Positions 38,121 through 47,287 of a DNA stretch of 64,000 bases are shown here, in pieces. Numbering within the stretch: position 1 is the stretch's first letter; every line of letters begins with the position of its first letter. The notes beneath the pieces were generated by a model that was not told the origin of the DNA, did no database searches, and saw only the letters and a list, made by a program, of their open reading frames with translations. Origin of the DNA: Flavobacteriales bacterium UBA952 (GTDB lineage: Bacteria; Bacteroidota; Bacteroidia; Flavobacteriales_D; Crocinitomicaceae); the NCBI GenBank assembly GCA_905182495.1, contig CAJJBU010000014.1:1-64000 (forward strand). The letters run 5' to 3'. The position numbers were made by a program, and so were the translations under genes.

Positions 38121-40430
38121 TTAGCGAATTAGATGCACAAAACCATGGCCTTCTAAAATGACTGGTTCTGCATCTCCGAAGGTGTCTTCAAGGCCCACTG
38201 CAACATACTTGTAAAAGTAAACACCTTCTTCCGCTTCTTTTCCGGAATTGTTAATAAGGCCATTCCAAGATGGGTTTATGTTGTCTGGGTCAACACTTGT
38301 TTCATTATAAACAATATTACCCCACCTATTAAAAATAAATAACTCAAGTTCAGATAAGTTTTCATAGGTTAAATAAAAGGCTTCATTCGTATTATCTTCA
38401 TCAGCGTTTGGTGTAAAAACATTCGGCGCTGTTACAAGCGGTTCAGGTGGAACAGGATAAGTACATGATCCATCATCAAAGTTCGCAGTAGGTTCGTAAT
38501 TAAGAGCGTCTATATCTGTGCAACCACAGATATTCATCGTAATTTGAACCTGTGTAGTATCTTTACAATTCACTCCTTGAGATACAATAAGTTGAGCGGT
38601 AAATACAGCCGCAGAAACGCCGTCATAAGTATTAGTCATTTCTTCAACGATCACGCTAGACTGAGATGTGGCATCACCAAAAGTGAGGTCATACGCATCT
38701 CCATTCTGGCTTCCGCTATAATCAAAAGAAACAATCAATGGTGCGCAACCTTGCTCTGGAGTGGCAACGAGAGATGCTATAGGCGGGTCAAGAAGTTCTA
38801 TAAAAGCACTGTCTGAGGTTGTACATACGGCATCTTCAACCGAAATATAATACCACCCCGAAGGGAGGTCTGTCCATACAGATGCTGCAGGTCCCGTTGT
38901 TCCTAGTGCGTTCGTCCAAGAATAATAAACCCCATGTTCGGGGGTCGTTGTTTCACCTGAAACTATTGCTGAAACATAGCCATCTGGCTCACAAGTCGCG
39001 GAGCCAATAAATATAGTGTCTATTGAAAGTGTTTGGTTCAAGGTCAAGGTAACCGTATCGACACCGGAAAAACCACAATTGTCCGTTGCAGTCACCAAAA
39101 CATCAATAAATCCATTTTCTGAAATGCCTTGATAAATACTATCCCCTGTTCCAATGGAATTCCCTAGCGTATCAGTCCAAGAAAAAGAGTAAGGGGCATA
39201 GCCCCCAAAAGCCGAAACATACAAAGGTACACTATCATTAGCACATAGAACGAGTGTGTCAGATTCCGTAATATTCAAAATAGGACCGTCACCTATGTAA
39301 ATGATTCCGGATGAAATAATTGTATCTCCACAAATATTTACTAACTCAACTGTAATAGTAACAGACTCAAAACCTTCATCCAGGCCGTCCTGAAAAGGCG
39401 ATAGATTTACAACTACGGAATCTTCTCCTGGAAGAAAAATGATAGAATCAGGTAATGCGTTGTAATCCGTTCCTTCTATTGCCTCGCCATCAATCTCGTA
39501 ATTAATGACTAAGGTATCTCCTGTTTCTCCTTCCGGTCTAGTAAAAATAAAATTAGCATCCGTGCATCCTTCAACGATAGTTGTGTCTCCAGAAACTGTT
39601 GCCACAGTAACATCAACAGCATCTGAAAAGAAGCTACCTGCCTCAATAAAAACAGCCGTATTCAAATATGTATCTTGACAATCGGCAATTGCAAATTTAA
39701 AATGATACGTCTCTCCACATTGAACACTTAGTTCAACAGGAATAGGGGTCGTAAATCCATTGTGGGTGTGTGTTGTTCCTCCGGCGTTGCTCACATAGAA
39801 CGCAGCGTTCAAGCCTGGGTGAATCGTGCTGATTGTAATGGGTGTATTCGTCCCAGGTAATACGGCAACGTTCTGTGCACCACCTGGAAAACCAGCAGGA
39901 GAAGCAAAGGGGCCAGTTATACCGGGGCCACTAACAAAAAAAGCAAATACATCATTAAATACAGAATTGATGTACGTTAGGTATTCGTCCGAAGAAAAAA
40001 CAAAATTAAAGCCAGCGACATTTGAAGAGGGAACAAAATCAAATTCAAGGATCGCGGCATCATTTGTTGAGTTAATGTTTCCTGATTGGGGGTTTGAGGT
40101 TACTGATTGTGCAACAGATAATAAGCCAGGGTCAGACAATCCACTTCCTGGTTGGCCTGCGTCAGCAGTGCCTGCTGCGCCTACTAGACCTGTTACCGGA
40201 CCTGCTGCTATGATCACTCCTGAGGGGAAGCCAATATTTGAAGCAGTCCCATTAAAGTTTCCTATTTGGCTAGGAGCTCCTGTATAAACAACATTAGAAA
40301 CAGTAATCCCTCCACCAACAAGACTTTCAACGTATTGCGTAGGTGTCATGCCGGTTGTAACTGTCAGTTGAGCACTTGAGTAGGTAGACAAAAACAAAAG
40401 AGAAAAAAAGATAAATAAACCTTGTTTCAA
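38121..40430 (-). CDS. large secreted surface protein: choice-of-anchor L domain plus gliding-motility (T9SS type B) C-terminal domain
   Basis: About 769 residues from a TTG at 40430: signal peptide (about 1-21, ending Ser-Ser-Ala-Gln), choice-of-anchor L-type domain (about 22-260, Asn-Asp-Ala-Ala-Ile-Leu-Glu-Phe-Asp-Phe; Phe-Val-Phe-Ser-Ser-Asp-Glu-Tyr), a Calx-beta-like unit, PKD-like repeats, a Cys-Gly-Cys-Thr-Asp-x3-Leu-Asn-Tyr motif near 650, then a type B sorting domain (Pro-Asn-Val-Phe-Thr-Pro-Asn ... Phe-Asn-Arg-Trp-Gly). It should be an adhesin or matrix-like protein on the surface. The TTG at 40502 lies upstream of the promoter box, so the TTG at 40430 is preferred. Confidence 0.85.
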   Translation of the reverse strand: MKQGLFIFFSLLFLSTYSSAQLTVTTGMTPTQYVESLVGGGITVSNVVYTGAPSQIGNFNGTASNIGFPSGVIIAAGPVTGLVGAAGTADAGQPGSGLSDPGLLSVAQSVTSNPQSGNINSTNDAAILEFDFVPSSNVAGFNFVFSSDEYLTYINSVFNDVFAFFVSGPGITGPFASPAGFPGGAQNVAVLPGTNTPITISTIHPGLNAAFYVSNAGGTTHTHNGFTTPIPVELSVQCGETYHFKFAIADCQDTYLNTAVFIEAGSFFSDAVDVTVATVSGDTTIVEGCTDANFIFTRPEGETGDTLVINYEIDGEAIEGTDYNALPDSIIFLPGEDSVVVNLSPFQDGLDEGFESVTITVELVNICGDTIISSGIIYIGDGPILNITESDTLVLCANDSVPLYVSAFGGYAPYSFSWTDTLGNSIGTGDSIYQGISENGFIDVLVTATDNCGFSGVDTVTLTLNQTLSIDTIFIGSATCEPDGYVSAIVSGETTTPEHGVYYSWTNALGTTGPAASVWTDLPSGWYYISVEDAVCTTSDSAFIELLDPPIASLVATPEQGCAPLIVSFDYSGSQNGDAYDLTFGDATSQSSVIVEEMTNTYDGVSAAVFTAQLIVSQGVNCKDTTQVQITMNICGCTDIDALNYEPTANFDDGSCTYPVPPEPLVTAPNVFTPNADEDNTNEAFYLTYENLSELELFIFNRWGNIVYNETSVDPDNINPSWNGLINNSGKEAEEGVYFYKYVAVGLEDTFGDAEPVILEGHGFVHLIR

Positions 40431-40489
40431 AATTCTAATAATTGATAAATGTATTTTAAAGACGGGTCTTTTATATACGTAGTTGCACG

Positions 40490-40497
40490 CAAAAATA
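40490..40497 (-). promoter_or_regulatory. promoter -7 box (TATTTTTG) for the T9SS surface protein
   Basis: Exact TAnnTTTG on the minus strand, 59 bases before the chosen TTG start at 40430 and downstream of the alternative TTG at 40502. The rest of the gap to 40737 holds an AT-rich stretch with a partial TATTTTG box at 40713-40719 that may serve the M20 peptidase. Confidence 0.5.
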
Positions 40498-40737
40498 AAC
40501 AATAATTCACGACTAAAAAAACCATAATTAATTCCTCCTATTTTAAACCAGTATAATTTATTAAGATTTTGATAATTTATAATGGTTCCATAATGCGATT
40601 AGCCCTTTTCTCTCGAGTTTACTTTAAGGCAAACCCGCCATTTGCTTATTGGGTTTTATTCAAAAAAAACCACCATGTTGATTTCAATAATTCATCACTC
40701 ACAAAAAAGCAGTATTTTGCAAGCCAAAAAAACAATC

Positions 40738-42126
40738 ATGATTCATACTCAAAAATATATTTCAGAAAATAAAGAACTTTTTTTAAATGGCTTATTAAGC
40801 TTATTGAGAATACCGTCCGTTTCCGCAGATTCTTCATATAATGAGGATGTTGCAAAATGTGCAGAACTTCTTTCCAAGGATTTAATAAAAATTGGTCTTG
40901 ATCGCGTAGAAATATGTCAGACTCATGGCCACCCAATTGTTTATGGTGAGAAAATAATTGATCCTAAATTGCCTACCGTACTTGTTTATGGGCATTATGA
41001 TGTTCAACCTGCAGATCCAATCGATTTATGGACCTCCCCTCCCTTTGAACCCGTAATTAAAAAAACAGACTTGCATCCTATGGGGGCAATATTTGCTAGA
41101 GGTGCATGTGATGATAAAGGGCAAATGTATATGCACGTTAAGGCTGTTGAAGCGATGCTGGCAAAAAAAGAACTTCCCTGTAATGTGAAATTCATGATTG
41201 AAGGAGAAGAAGAGGTTGGCAGTGAAAATCTTGCTGTTTTTGTTATGAATGAAAAAAAACGCTTAGCCGCGGATATTATTTTAGTGTCTGATACGGGTAT
41301 GTTAGCAAATGATGTGCCTTCTATTACCACCGGTTTAAGAGGCTTAAGCTATGTTGAAGTTGAAGTGACTGGACCCAATAGAGATCTACACTCAGGTCTA
41401 TATGGTGGCTGCGTTGCAAATCCTATCAATGTTTTGTGTAAGATGATTGAGTCCTTGCAAGACAGTGATAAAAAAATTACTATCCCTGGGTTTTACGATG
41501 ATGTTGCGATGCTGTCAACGGGTGAACGTGCAGAAATGGCAAAAGCGCCATTCTCTCATGATGCATATTGCGGCGCTCTGGATATTGAAGATACCTACGG
41601 AGAAGTTGATTATTCAACCCCTGAGCGTGGGTCAATTCGTCCATCTTTAGATGTAAATGGCATTTGGGGAGGGTATACAGGTGAAGGTGCTAAAACAGTA
41701 ATTGCTTCAAAAGCATATGCGAAAATATCTATGCGATTGGTGCCTAATCAAGACCCTCATAAGATCACAGAATTGTTCAGTTCGCATTTCAACTCGATTG
41801 CACCAAAAGGCGTTACCGTAAAAGTCACTCCTCACCATGGAGGTGAGCCTGCAGTCACCCCTGTCGATTCCATTGGATACCTTGCAGCGAGTGATGCATA
41901 CGAAAAATCTTTTGGGGTAAAACCCATTCCTGTTCGAAGCGGTGGAAGCATTCCAATTGTTGCCATGTTTGAAAAAGAGCTCGGATTAAAAACGGTTCTT
42001 ATGGGCTTCGGGCTTGACAGCGATGCCATACACTCTCCCAATGAGCATTACGGTTTGTTCAATTTTTACAAAGGAATTGAAACGATTCCTTACTTTTTTG
42101 AAGCCTTTGCCAAACGCATGAAATAA
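40738..42126 (+). CDS. M20 family dipeptidase
   Basis: A 462-residue zinc metallopeptidase. Metal-site motifs: Gly-His-Tyr-Asp-Val-Gln-Pro-Ala-Asp (about 84-92), Gly-Ala-Cys-Asp-Asp-Lys-Gly-Gln (about 121-128) and Glu-Gly-Glu-Glu-Glu-Val-Gly-Ser (about 154-161, catalytic Glu pair), then the dimerisation lid and a C-terminal His-Ser-Pro-Asn-Glu motif. It should hydrolyse dipeptides or N-acyl amino acids in the cytoplasm. The ATG at 40738 gives the usual N terminus; the ATG at 40642 adds a non-homologous stretch. First of three closely packed genes with the LEA14-like and polA genes. Confidence 0.93.
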   Translation: MIHTQKYISENKELFLNGLLSLLRIPSVSADSSYNEDVAKCAELLSKDLIKIGLDRVEICQTHGHPIVYGEKIIDPKLPTVLVYGHYDVQPADPIDLWTSPPFEPVIKKTDLHPMGAIFARGACDDKGQMYMHVKAVEAMLAKKELPCNVKFMIEGEEEVGSENLAVFVMNEKKRLAADIILVSDTGMLANDVPSITTGLRGLSYVEVEVTGPNRDLHSGLYGGCVANPINVLCKMIESLQDSDKKITIPGFYDDVAMLSTGERAEMAKAPFSHDAYCGALDIEDTYGEVDYSTPERGSIRPSLDVNGIWGGYTGEGAKTVIASKAYAKISMRLVPNQDPHKITELFSSHFNSIAPKGVTVKVTPHHGGEPAVTPVDSIGYLAASDAYEKSFGVKPIPVRSGGSIPIVAMFEKELGLKTVLMGFGLDSDAIHSPNEHYGLFNFYKGIETIPYFFEAFAKRMK

Positions 42127-42127
42127 A

Positions 42128-42583
42128 ATGAAAGTCTCTTTTGTTTTTCTTTCCTTATTTGTTTTAAGTGCCTGTGCGGAGCTGAGATCTCCAGAGATCA
42201 TAAGCTTTGACGGGGTTTCCGATTTTTCCTTAAAAGAACGGTCCGTTTTTGTAACAGTTAAAGCCCAAGTCATAAACCCCAATAATAAAACGATAACAAT
42301 CCATAAAGTGGATTCTGAAGTTGAAGCAAACAACCGTAACTTAGGGCAATTGAAAACGCTCCAAAAAATACGTTTTAAAAAAAGAGATACCTTAAAAATC
42401 GCTATCCCTCTTGTAATTGAACTTGAAAAAGGCGCAATGTTCCAATTGGGAATGCTTGCTCTTCGCGATTCAGCGAATTTTGTTTTTAAAGGAAATGTTT
42501 TGGGCGGGTGGGGGATTTTTAAAAAAAGCGTACCTTTTGAAATAGAAAAAAAATTACCTACAAAATCATTAATCCGTCCATAA
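42128..42583 (+). CDS. LEA14-like (LEA type 2) lipoprotein
   Basis: A 151-residue protein with a lipoprotein signal (Leu-Ser-Ala-Cys, about residue 16) and a single LEA2/WHy-type immunoglobulin-like domain (about 35-140; Val-Lys-Ala-Gln-Val-Ile-Asn-Pro-Asn-Asn-Lys-Thr-Ile and a Leu-Gly-Gly-Trp-Gly-Ile-Phe-Lys segment). Members bind lipids or protect against stress, but bacterial roles are unclear. It starts 1 base after the peptidase stop and ends directly at the polA start, so the three genes are cotranscribed. Confidence 0.8.
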   Translation: MKVSFVFLSLFVLSACAELRSPEIISFDGVSDFSLKERSVFVTVKAQVINPNNKTITIHKVDSEVEANNRNLGQLKTLQKIRFKKRDTLKIAIPLVIELEKGAMFQLGMLALRDSANFVFKGNVLGGWGIFKKSVPFEIEKKLPTKSLIRP

Positions 42584-45418
42584 ATGCTATCGGCAGAACA
42601 CCCAAAAAAATTATTCCTCCTTGATGCGTATGCATTGATATATCGGGCATATTTCGCTTTTTCAAAAAACCCTAGGGTCAACTCGTTAGGCCAAAATACC
42701 TCAGCCGCATTTGGGTTTACCAATGTATTGATTGATATTCTCAAAAATGAACGGCCAACTCATATCGCAGTCGTGTTTGATCCGCCTGGGGGCTCTACCG
42801 TTCGTAAGGAAGATTATAAAGAGTATAAAGCGCACAGAGAGGCCATGCCTGAGGATATTCGGTCGATGATAGAACCGATTAAAAACCTCATCCGTTCTTT
42901 TAATATCGAAGTCGTTGAAGTCGCTGGTTATGAGGCCGATGATGTCATAGGGGCGCTTTGTAAAATGGCGGAAAAGAAAGGTTTCTCGACCTACATGATG
43001 ACTCCGGATAAGGATTATGCGCAGCTCGTTAGCGAATGTTCTTTCATCTACAAACCAGGAAGAGGTGGGGCTCCTGCTCAAATTCTCGGAATCCCAGAGG
43101 TTCAGGAGAAGTTCGGCGTTGAGAACCCTCTGCAGGTCATTGACATTTTGGGGCTTTGGGGTGATGCTGCAGATAATATTCCTGGAATCCCCGGAATCGG
43201 AGAGAAGACTTCGAAAATATTAGTAGCAAAGTATGGCTCCATCGAAGGGTTAATTGACAACGTTGAAGACTTGAAAGGAAAGCAAAAAGAAAATGTGATC
43301 GCATTCGCCAAACAAGGTCTTCTTTCTAAAAAATTAGCCACTATTATTACCGATATTGATTTGCCTTTTGATGAAGAAAAACTAAAAGTCAAACCCGTAG
43401 ATAAAGAAAAATTGAAAGCCTCTTTTACGTCCCTTGAATTTAGAACATTAGGGAAAAGAGTGCTCGGTGAGGAAATTCAAATCCAAGAGAAACCCGATTT
43501 GCTTGTTCCCAACATCAAAACTCCAACTAAGGACGCCTCTCAACTTGATTTATTTGGCGCACAAAGCTTGCTCGAAGATAAGGATCCGATCCCAACATCT
43601 TCATTTAGTACCATTGCCACAGAGGGTGCCAAATACCATCTAGCAAATACAGATGAGGAAATAGAGAAACTCATTAATTTATTATCTAATCAAAAGGAAT
43701 TTTGCTTTGATACTGAAACAGACAATATTGAGGCAAGGCATGCCAATCTTGTTGGGATTTCTTTTTGTTTTCAGGAGAAAGAAGCCTACTATGTACCCAT
43801 ACCAGATGAAAAAGACCTGTCTAAGAGCCGTGTTCATTTATTTTCAAAGGTCCTACTTAACCCTAACATTATAAAAATCGGTCACAATTTGAAATATGAC
43901 CTTAAAGTCTTAGATCGCTATGGAATTCATATTCCATCTTCCTGCTTTGATACAATGATTGCCCACTACCTAATTAATCCAGAATCTAAACAGAGTATGG
44001 ATTATTTGGCCGAACAGCACTTAAACTACCAAACCATTTCTATTGAGTCTTTAATTGGTAAGAAAGGAAAGAATCAAAAAAACATGAAGGATTTAAGTTC
44101 TGAACAGGTTTGTGATTATGCATGTGAAGATGCAGACATTACCTATCGTTTAAAGCTAGAATTCGAAAAAGAAATCCAAAAGCCTCATCTGAAGAATTTA
44201 TTCGAAGAAGTCGAAATGCCGCTGATGTTTGTTTTGAAAAACATGGAAAATGAAGGGATTGCAATAGATGTTGGGGCACTTAAGACTTTTGGCGAAGCCC
44301 TTCACAAGGACTTACTTCGTCTAAGTGCAGAAATCATAAGTGCAGCTGGAGAAGAATTTAACATTGACTCTCCACGACAATTAGGGAATATTCTCTTTGA
44401 GAAAATGCAAATCTCTAGTAAGGCGAAAAAAACAAAAACTGGGCAATATGCGACCTCTGAAGATATCCTTCAAAAGCATAAAAACGACCACCCTATTGTT
44501 ATTAATATTCTTGAATATAGGCAGCTGAAAAAGTTGAAAAGCACTTATGTAGATCCCCTTCCTGAGCTTTGTGATTCAATAGATGGTCGTATTCACACCA
44601 ATTTTATGCAGACCGTAACAGCAACAGGTCGATTGAGTTCTAACCACCCGAACCTTCAAAACATTCCCATTCGAACGGCAAAGGGGAGAGAAATTAGAAA
44701 GGCTTTTGTTCCTAGAGAAAAGACATATCAGCTTTTGGCAGTAGATTACTCTCAGATTGAATTGCGTATCATAGCCGCTCTTAGTGATGACAAGTCAATG
44801 ATTGAAGCCTTTCAAAAAGGCATTGATATTCACACGGCTACAGCTTCCAAAGTCTTCAAAATCCCAGTGACCGAAATTACTCGTGATCAAAGAAGTCAGG
44901 CCAAGGCTGTTAATTTCGGGATCATTTATGGGCAATCTGCTTTCGGTTTGGCCCAGAATTTAAATATAAGTCGAAAAGAAGCAAAAGGTATTATTGATAA
45001 TTATTTCGAAGAATATCCGACCATTAAAAAATACATGGAGAACGTTGTTTCCGAAGCGAGAGAACAGGGCTACGTTAAAACCGTTCTTGATCGCAGACGC
45101 TACCTTCCGGACATCAACAGCACCAATGCAATTGTCAGAGGTTATGCCGAAAGAAATGCTGTTAATGCACCCATACAGGGTTCTGCAGCAGACGTAATTA
45201 AATTAGCGATGGTCGCCGTACAAAAAGATATGTTTGCATTGAAAATGAAGTCAAAAATGATCCTTCAGGTGCATGATGAACTGGTTTTTGACGTGCACCC
45301 TGACGAAAAAGAAGTCCTTGAAAAGCTTGTTAAGGAAAGCATGGAAGGTGCATTAAAATTAAGTGTCCCCCTAGAAGTTGAATATAAAATTGCCGACAAC
45401 TGGTTAGAGGCCCATTGA
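42584..45418 (+). CDS. polA: DNA polymerase I
   Basis: A 944-residue enzyme with all three domains: 5'-nuclease (about 1-300; Leu-Asp-Ala-Tyr-Ala-Leu-Ile-Tyr-Arg, and Gly-Tyr-Glu-Ala-Asp-Asp), 3'-5' exonuclease (about 350-540; Phe-Asp-Thr-Glu-Thr-Asp-Asn holds the Asp-x-Glu metal pair, so proofreading looks intact) and family A polymerase (about 560-944; Asp-Tyr-Ser-Gln-Ile-Glu-Leu-Arg; Gln-Val-His-Asp-Glu-Leu). It fills gaps and removes RNA primers in replication and repair. Directly abuts the LEA14-like gene. Confidence 0.97.
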   Translation: MLSAEHPKKLFLLDAYALIYRAYFAFSKNPRVNSLGQNTSAAFGFTNVLIDILKNERPTHIAVVFDPPGGSTVRKEDYKEYKAHREAMPEDIRSMIEPIKNLIRSFNIEVVEVAGYEADDVIGALCKMAEKKGFSTYMMTPDKDYAQLVSECSFIYKPGRGGAPAQILGIPEVQEKFGVENPLQVIDILGLWGDAADNIPGIPGIGEKTSKILVAKYGSIEGLIDNVEDLKGKQKENVIAFAKQGLLSKKLATIITDIDLPFDEEKLKVKPVDKEKLKASFTSLEFRTLGKRVLGEEIQIQEKPDLLVPNIKTPTKDASQLDLFGAQSLLEDKDPIPTSSFSTIATEGAKYHLANTDEEIEKLINLLSNQKEFCFDTETDNIEARHANLVGISFCFQEKEAYYVPIPDEKDLSKSRVHLFSKVLLNPNIIKIGHNLKYDLKVLDRYGIHIPSSCFDTMIAHYLINPESKQSMDYLAEQHLNYQTISIESLIGKKGKNQKNMKDLSSEQVCDYACEDADITYRLKLEFEKEIQKPHLKNLFEEVEMPLMFVLKNMENEGIAIDVGALKTFGEALHKDLLRLSAEIISAAGEEFNIDSPRQLGNILFEKMQISSKAKKTKTGQYATSEDILQKHKNDHPIVINILEYRQLKKLKSTYVDPLPELCDSIDGRIHTNFMQTVTATGRLSSNHPNLQNIPIRTAKGREIRKAFVPREKTYQLLAVDYSQIELRIIAALSDDKSMIEAFQKGIDIHTATASKVFKIPVTEITRDQRSQAKAVNFGIIYGQSAFGLAQNLNISRKEAKGIIDNYFEEYPTIKKYMENVVSEAREQGYVKTVLDRRRYLPDINSTNAIVRGYAERNAVNAPIQGSAADVIKLAMVAVQKDMFALKMKSKMILQVHDELVFDVHPDEKEVLEKLVKESMEGALKLSVPLEVEYKIADNWLEAH

Positions 45419-45443
45419 TAATATTTGTTAATCCATTCTTTAC

Positions 45444-45477
45444 TTGCCAAAATGACTCTTGAATAGTTGTATCTTTG
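45444..45477 (+). promoter_or_regulatory. promoter: TTG (-33) and TATCTTTG (-7) for rseP
   Basis: TTG at 45444-45446 and an exact -7 box at 45470-45477, 23 bases apart. The ATG at 45495 is downstream, while the in-frame ATG at 45459 lies before the box and is unlikely to be used. Confidence 0.55.
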
Positions 45478-45494
45478 TGTCTCAAATTTTGATA

Positions 45495-46916
45495 ATGGAC
45501 ATTTGGATTAAAGCTGCACAATTATTTTTATCTCTTGCTATTTTAGTTACCCTTCATGAATTGGGTCATTTCATTCCGGCAAAACTCTTTAAAACACGTA
45601 TAGAAAAATTCTACCTGTTTTTTAACCCTTGGTTTTCTTTACTACGTTATAAAAAAGTTAACGGAAAGAAGAAATACTCTTGGTTTACAAAGGAATCACC
45701 TGAAGCCTGGAAAGAAGATGAACAAACAACCGAGTGGGGACTTGGATGGCTTCCTCTAGGGGGTTATGTCAAAATTGCCGGTATGATTGATGAGTCTATG
45801 GACAAAGAGCAAATGGATAAACCTGCTCAGCCATGGGAGTTTCGTTCCAAGCCAGCATGGCAACGCCTGATCATTATGATTGGCGGGGTAACGGTTAACC
45901 TTCTTTTAGGGTTTTTCATATATACCATGGTCCTTTTTGCTTGGGGGCGCGTACAAATAAACCCTCAAAAAATGTCTAATGGAGCAAGTGTACATCCCTA
46001 TATAACGGAAAATTATGGCATAAATTCAGGGGATCAAATTCTCAAGGTAGATGGAGAGGTTTTAACAAATCTCGATGAACTAAATAAAATCATAATGCTA
46101 CGCGACTTGGAAAGCTTGACCGTAAAGCATGAAAATGGTCTGACAGAAACCATTTCCTTTCCTGAAGACATTGGTTCTGAACTTTTTGAAAATGGCGCTT
46201 TCCCTGCATTTGGGATGCGAACTAAATCATCCTTTATTGAAAGTGTTGACGGCGGCTCTTTGGCCGAAGAAGCTGGATTAAAATCTAAAGATAAAATTAT
46301 TGAAATCGATGGTGAAAAACTAGAATACTTTGACCAGATACAGAGTGCCCTTTACCAAAACAAAAATAAAGCAGTAATGCTTTCTGTGCTTCGTGAAGAT
46401 GAAAACAAGGCATTAGATACGCTCCTACTTGAAGCAAAAGTTGACCCTGACGGTAAGCTTGGTTTTGCCGTAGGTATCAGTGAGGTTGCAGACTCTTCAG
46501 CGGTTGAATCGATAGCCTATACGTTTGGAAATAGTATTGTCGAAGGAACTAAGTATGGTTTAAATACCCTTGGAGACTACGTTAGTCAATTCAAGTTTAT
46601 TTTCACTAAAAAGGGAGCTGGCTCCATAGGTGGTTTTGCTACGATAGGAAATCTTTTTCCTCCTGTATGGGATTGGCATGCGTTCTGGATGCAAACGGCA
46701 TTGCTATCCATTATTCTTGCCTTTATGAATATTTTACCCATCCCAGCGCTTGATGGTGGCCATGTTGTTTTCTTAATTTATGAGATGATAACTGGAAAAG
46801 AAGCTCCTCTAAAAGTTTTAGAATACGCCCAGTATGTAGGGATTTTTCTTTTACTTGGATTGATGGTCTATGCCAACGGAAACGATTTGGTTCGTTGGAT
46901 TAATGGTGCGTTTTAG
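45495..46916 (+). CDS. rseP: RIP metalloprotease RseP (site-2 protease)
   Basis: A 473-residue intramembrane zinc protease. The His-Glu-Leu-Gly-His site (residues 21-25) lies in the first helix and the third ligand Asp in Ile-Pro-Ala-Leu-Asp-Gly-Gly-His near 420; two periplasmic PDZ domains lie between (about 150-340). It cleaves membrane-anchored anti-sigma factors and signal-peptide remnants. Members in Bacteroidota could release ECF sigma factors, so it may act on proteins like the one-TM barrel protein at 13309 (speculative). Preceded by its own promoter. Confidence 0.95.
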   Translation: MDIWIKAAQLFLSLAILVTLHELGHFIPAKLFKTRIEKFYLFFNPWFSLLRYKKVNGKKKYSWFTKESPEAWKEDEQTTEWGLGWLPLGGYVKIAGMIDESMDKEQMDKPAQPWEFRSKPAWQRLIIMIGGVTVNLLLGFFIYTMVLFAWGRVQINPQKMSNGASVHPYITENYGINSGDQILKVDGEVLTNLDELNKIIMLRDLESLTVKHENGLTETISFPEDIGSELFENGAFPAFGMRTKSSFIESVDGGSLAEEAGLKSKDKIIEIDGEKLEYFDQIQSALYQNKNKAVMLSVLREDENKALDTLLLEAKVDPDGKLGFAVGISEVADSSAVESIAYTFGNSIVEGTKYGLNTLGDYVSQFKFIFTKKGAGSIGGFATIGNLFPPVWDWHAFWMQTALLSIILAFMNILPIPALDGGHVVFLIYEMITGKEAPLKVLEYAQYVGIFLLLGLMVYANGNDLVRWINGAF

Positions 46917-46981
46917 CGCGTTTCTGTAATTGACTAGAATCGAATTCAAATGAATTTTGTTTCTTTATAAAAAATATACAA

Positions 46982-47200
46982 ATGAATTATACTCGTCCAA
47001 CCTTAACTTTCTTTTTTGCTCTAGCAGCAACATTATTTCTTGTTTCATGTGGAGGCACATCTGCTTGTGACTGCAAAAACAATGATAAAATGGGAAATGC
47101 TAGCGATACAGAACTAGAAGAAAAATGCAAAGAAGCTGAAAACAACATGTCTTCCGAAGAAAAAGCAGACTACATCTCTTCCTACAAGGACTGTAAATAA
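46982..47200 (+). CDS. small Cys-containing lipoprotein, unknown
   Basis: A 72-residue lipoprotein: lipobox Leu-Val-Ser-Cys-Gly-Gly (Cys23), then a short acidic helical tail with Cys-Asp-Cys-Lys and two more Cys (in Glu-Lys-Cys-Lys-Glu and at the penultimate position). The four mature Cys could form two disulphides or bind metal. No family recognised. Stands alone between rseP and paaZ. Confidence 0.65.
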   Translation: MNYTRPTLTFFFALAATLFLVSCGGTSACDCKNNDKMGNASDTELEEKCKEAENNMSSEEKADYISSYKDCK

Positions 47201-47234
47201 ATTCAGCTTTCTAAATATATCTAGGCGCAAATGC

Positions 47235-47252
47235 AATCTGCTTTTGCAGATT
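47235..47252. promoter_or_regulatory. perfect inverted repeat AATCTGC-TTTT-GCAGATT upstream of paaZ
   Basis: A 7-base perfect stem with a 4-base loop, 36 bases before the paaZ start. There is no T run to suggest a terminator for the upstream lipoprotein; an operator or 5'-leader hairpin is more likely. Confidence 0.45.
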
Positions 47253-47287
47253 CGGTTGCTTCTTAGTGAACCTAAAAACAGACTTGT

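Noticed and set aside
39826-40287. 153-codon open frame antisense to the T9SS surface protein
   Set aside because: Shadow of a Gly/Thr/Pro-rich coding strand.
45459-45494. Upstream ATG for rseP
   Set aside because: It lies before the -7 box, so it would not be in the transcript, and it adds a non-homologous stretch.
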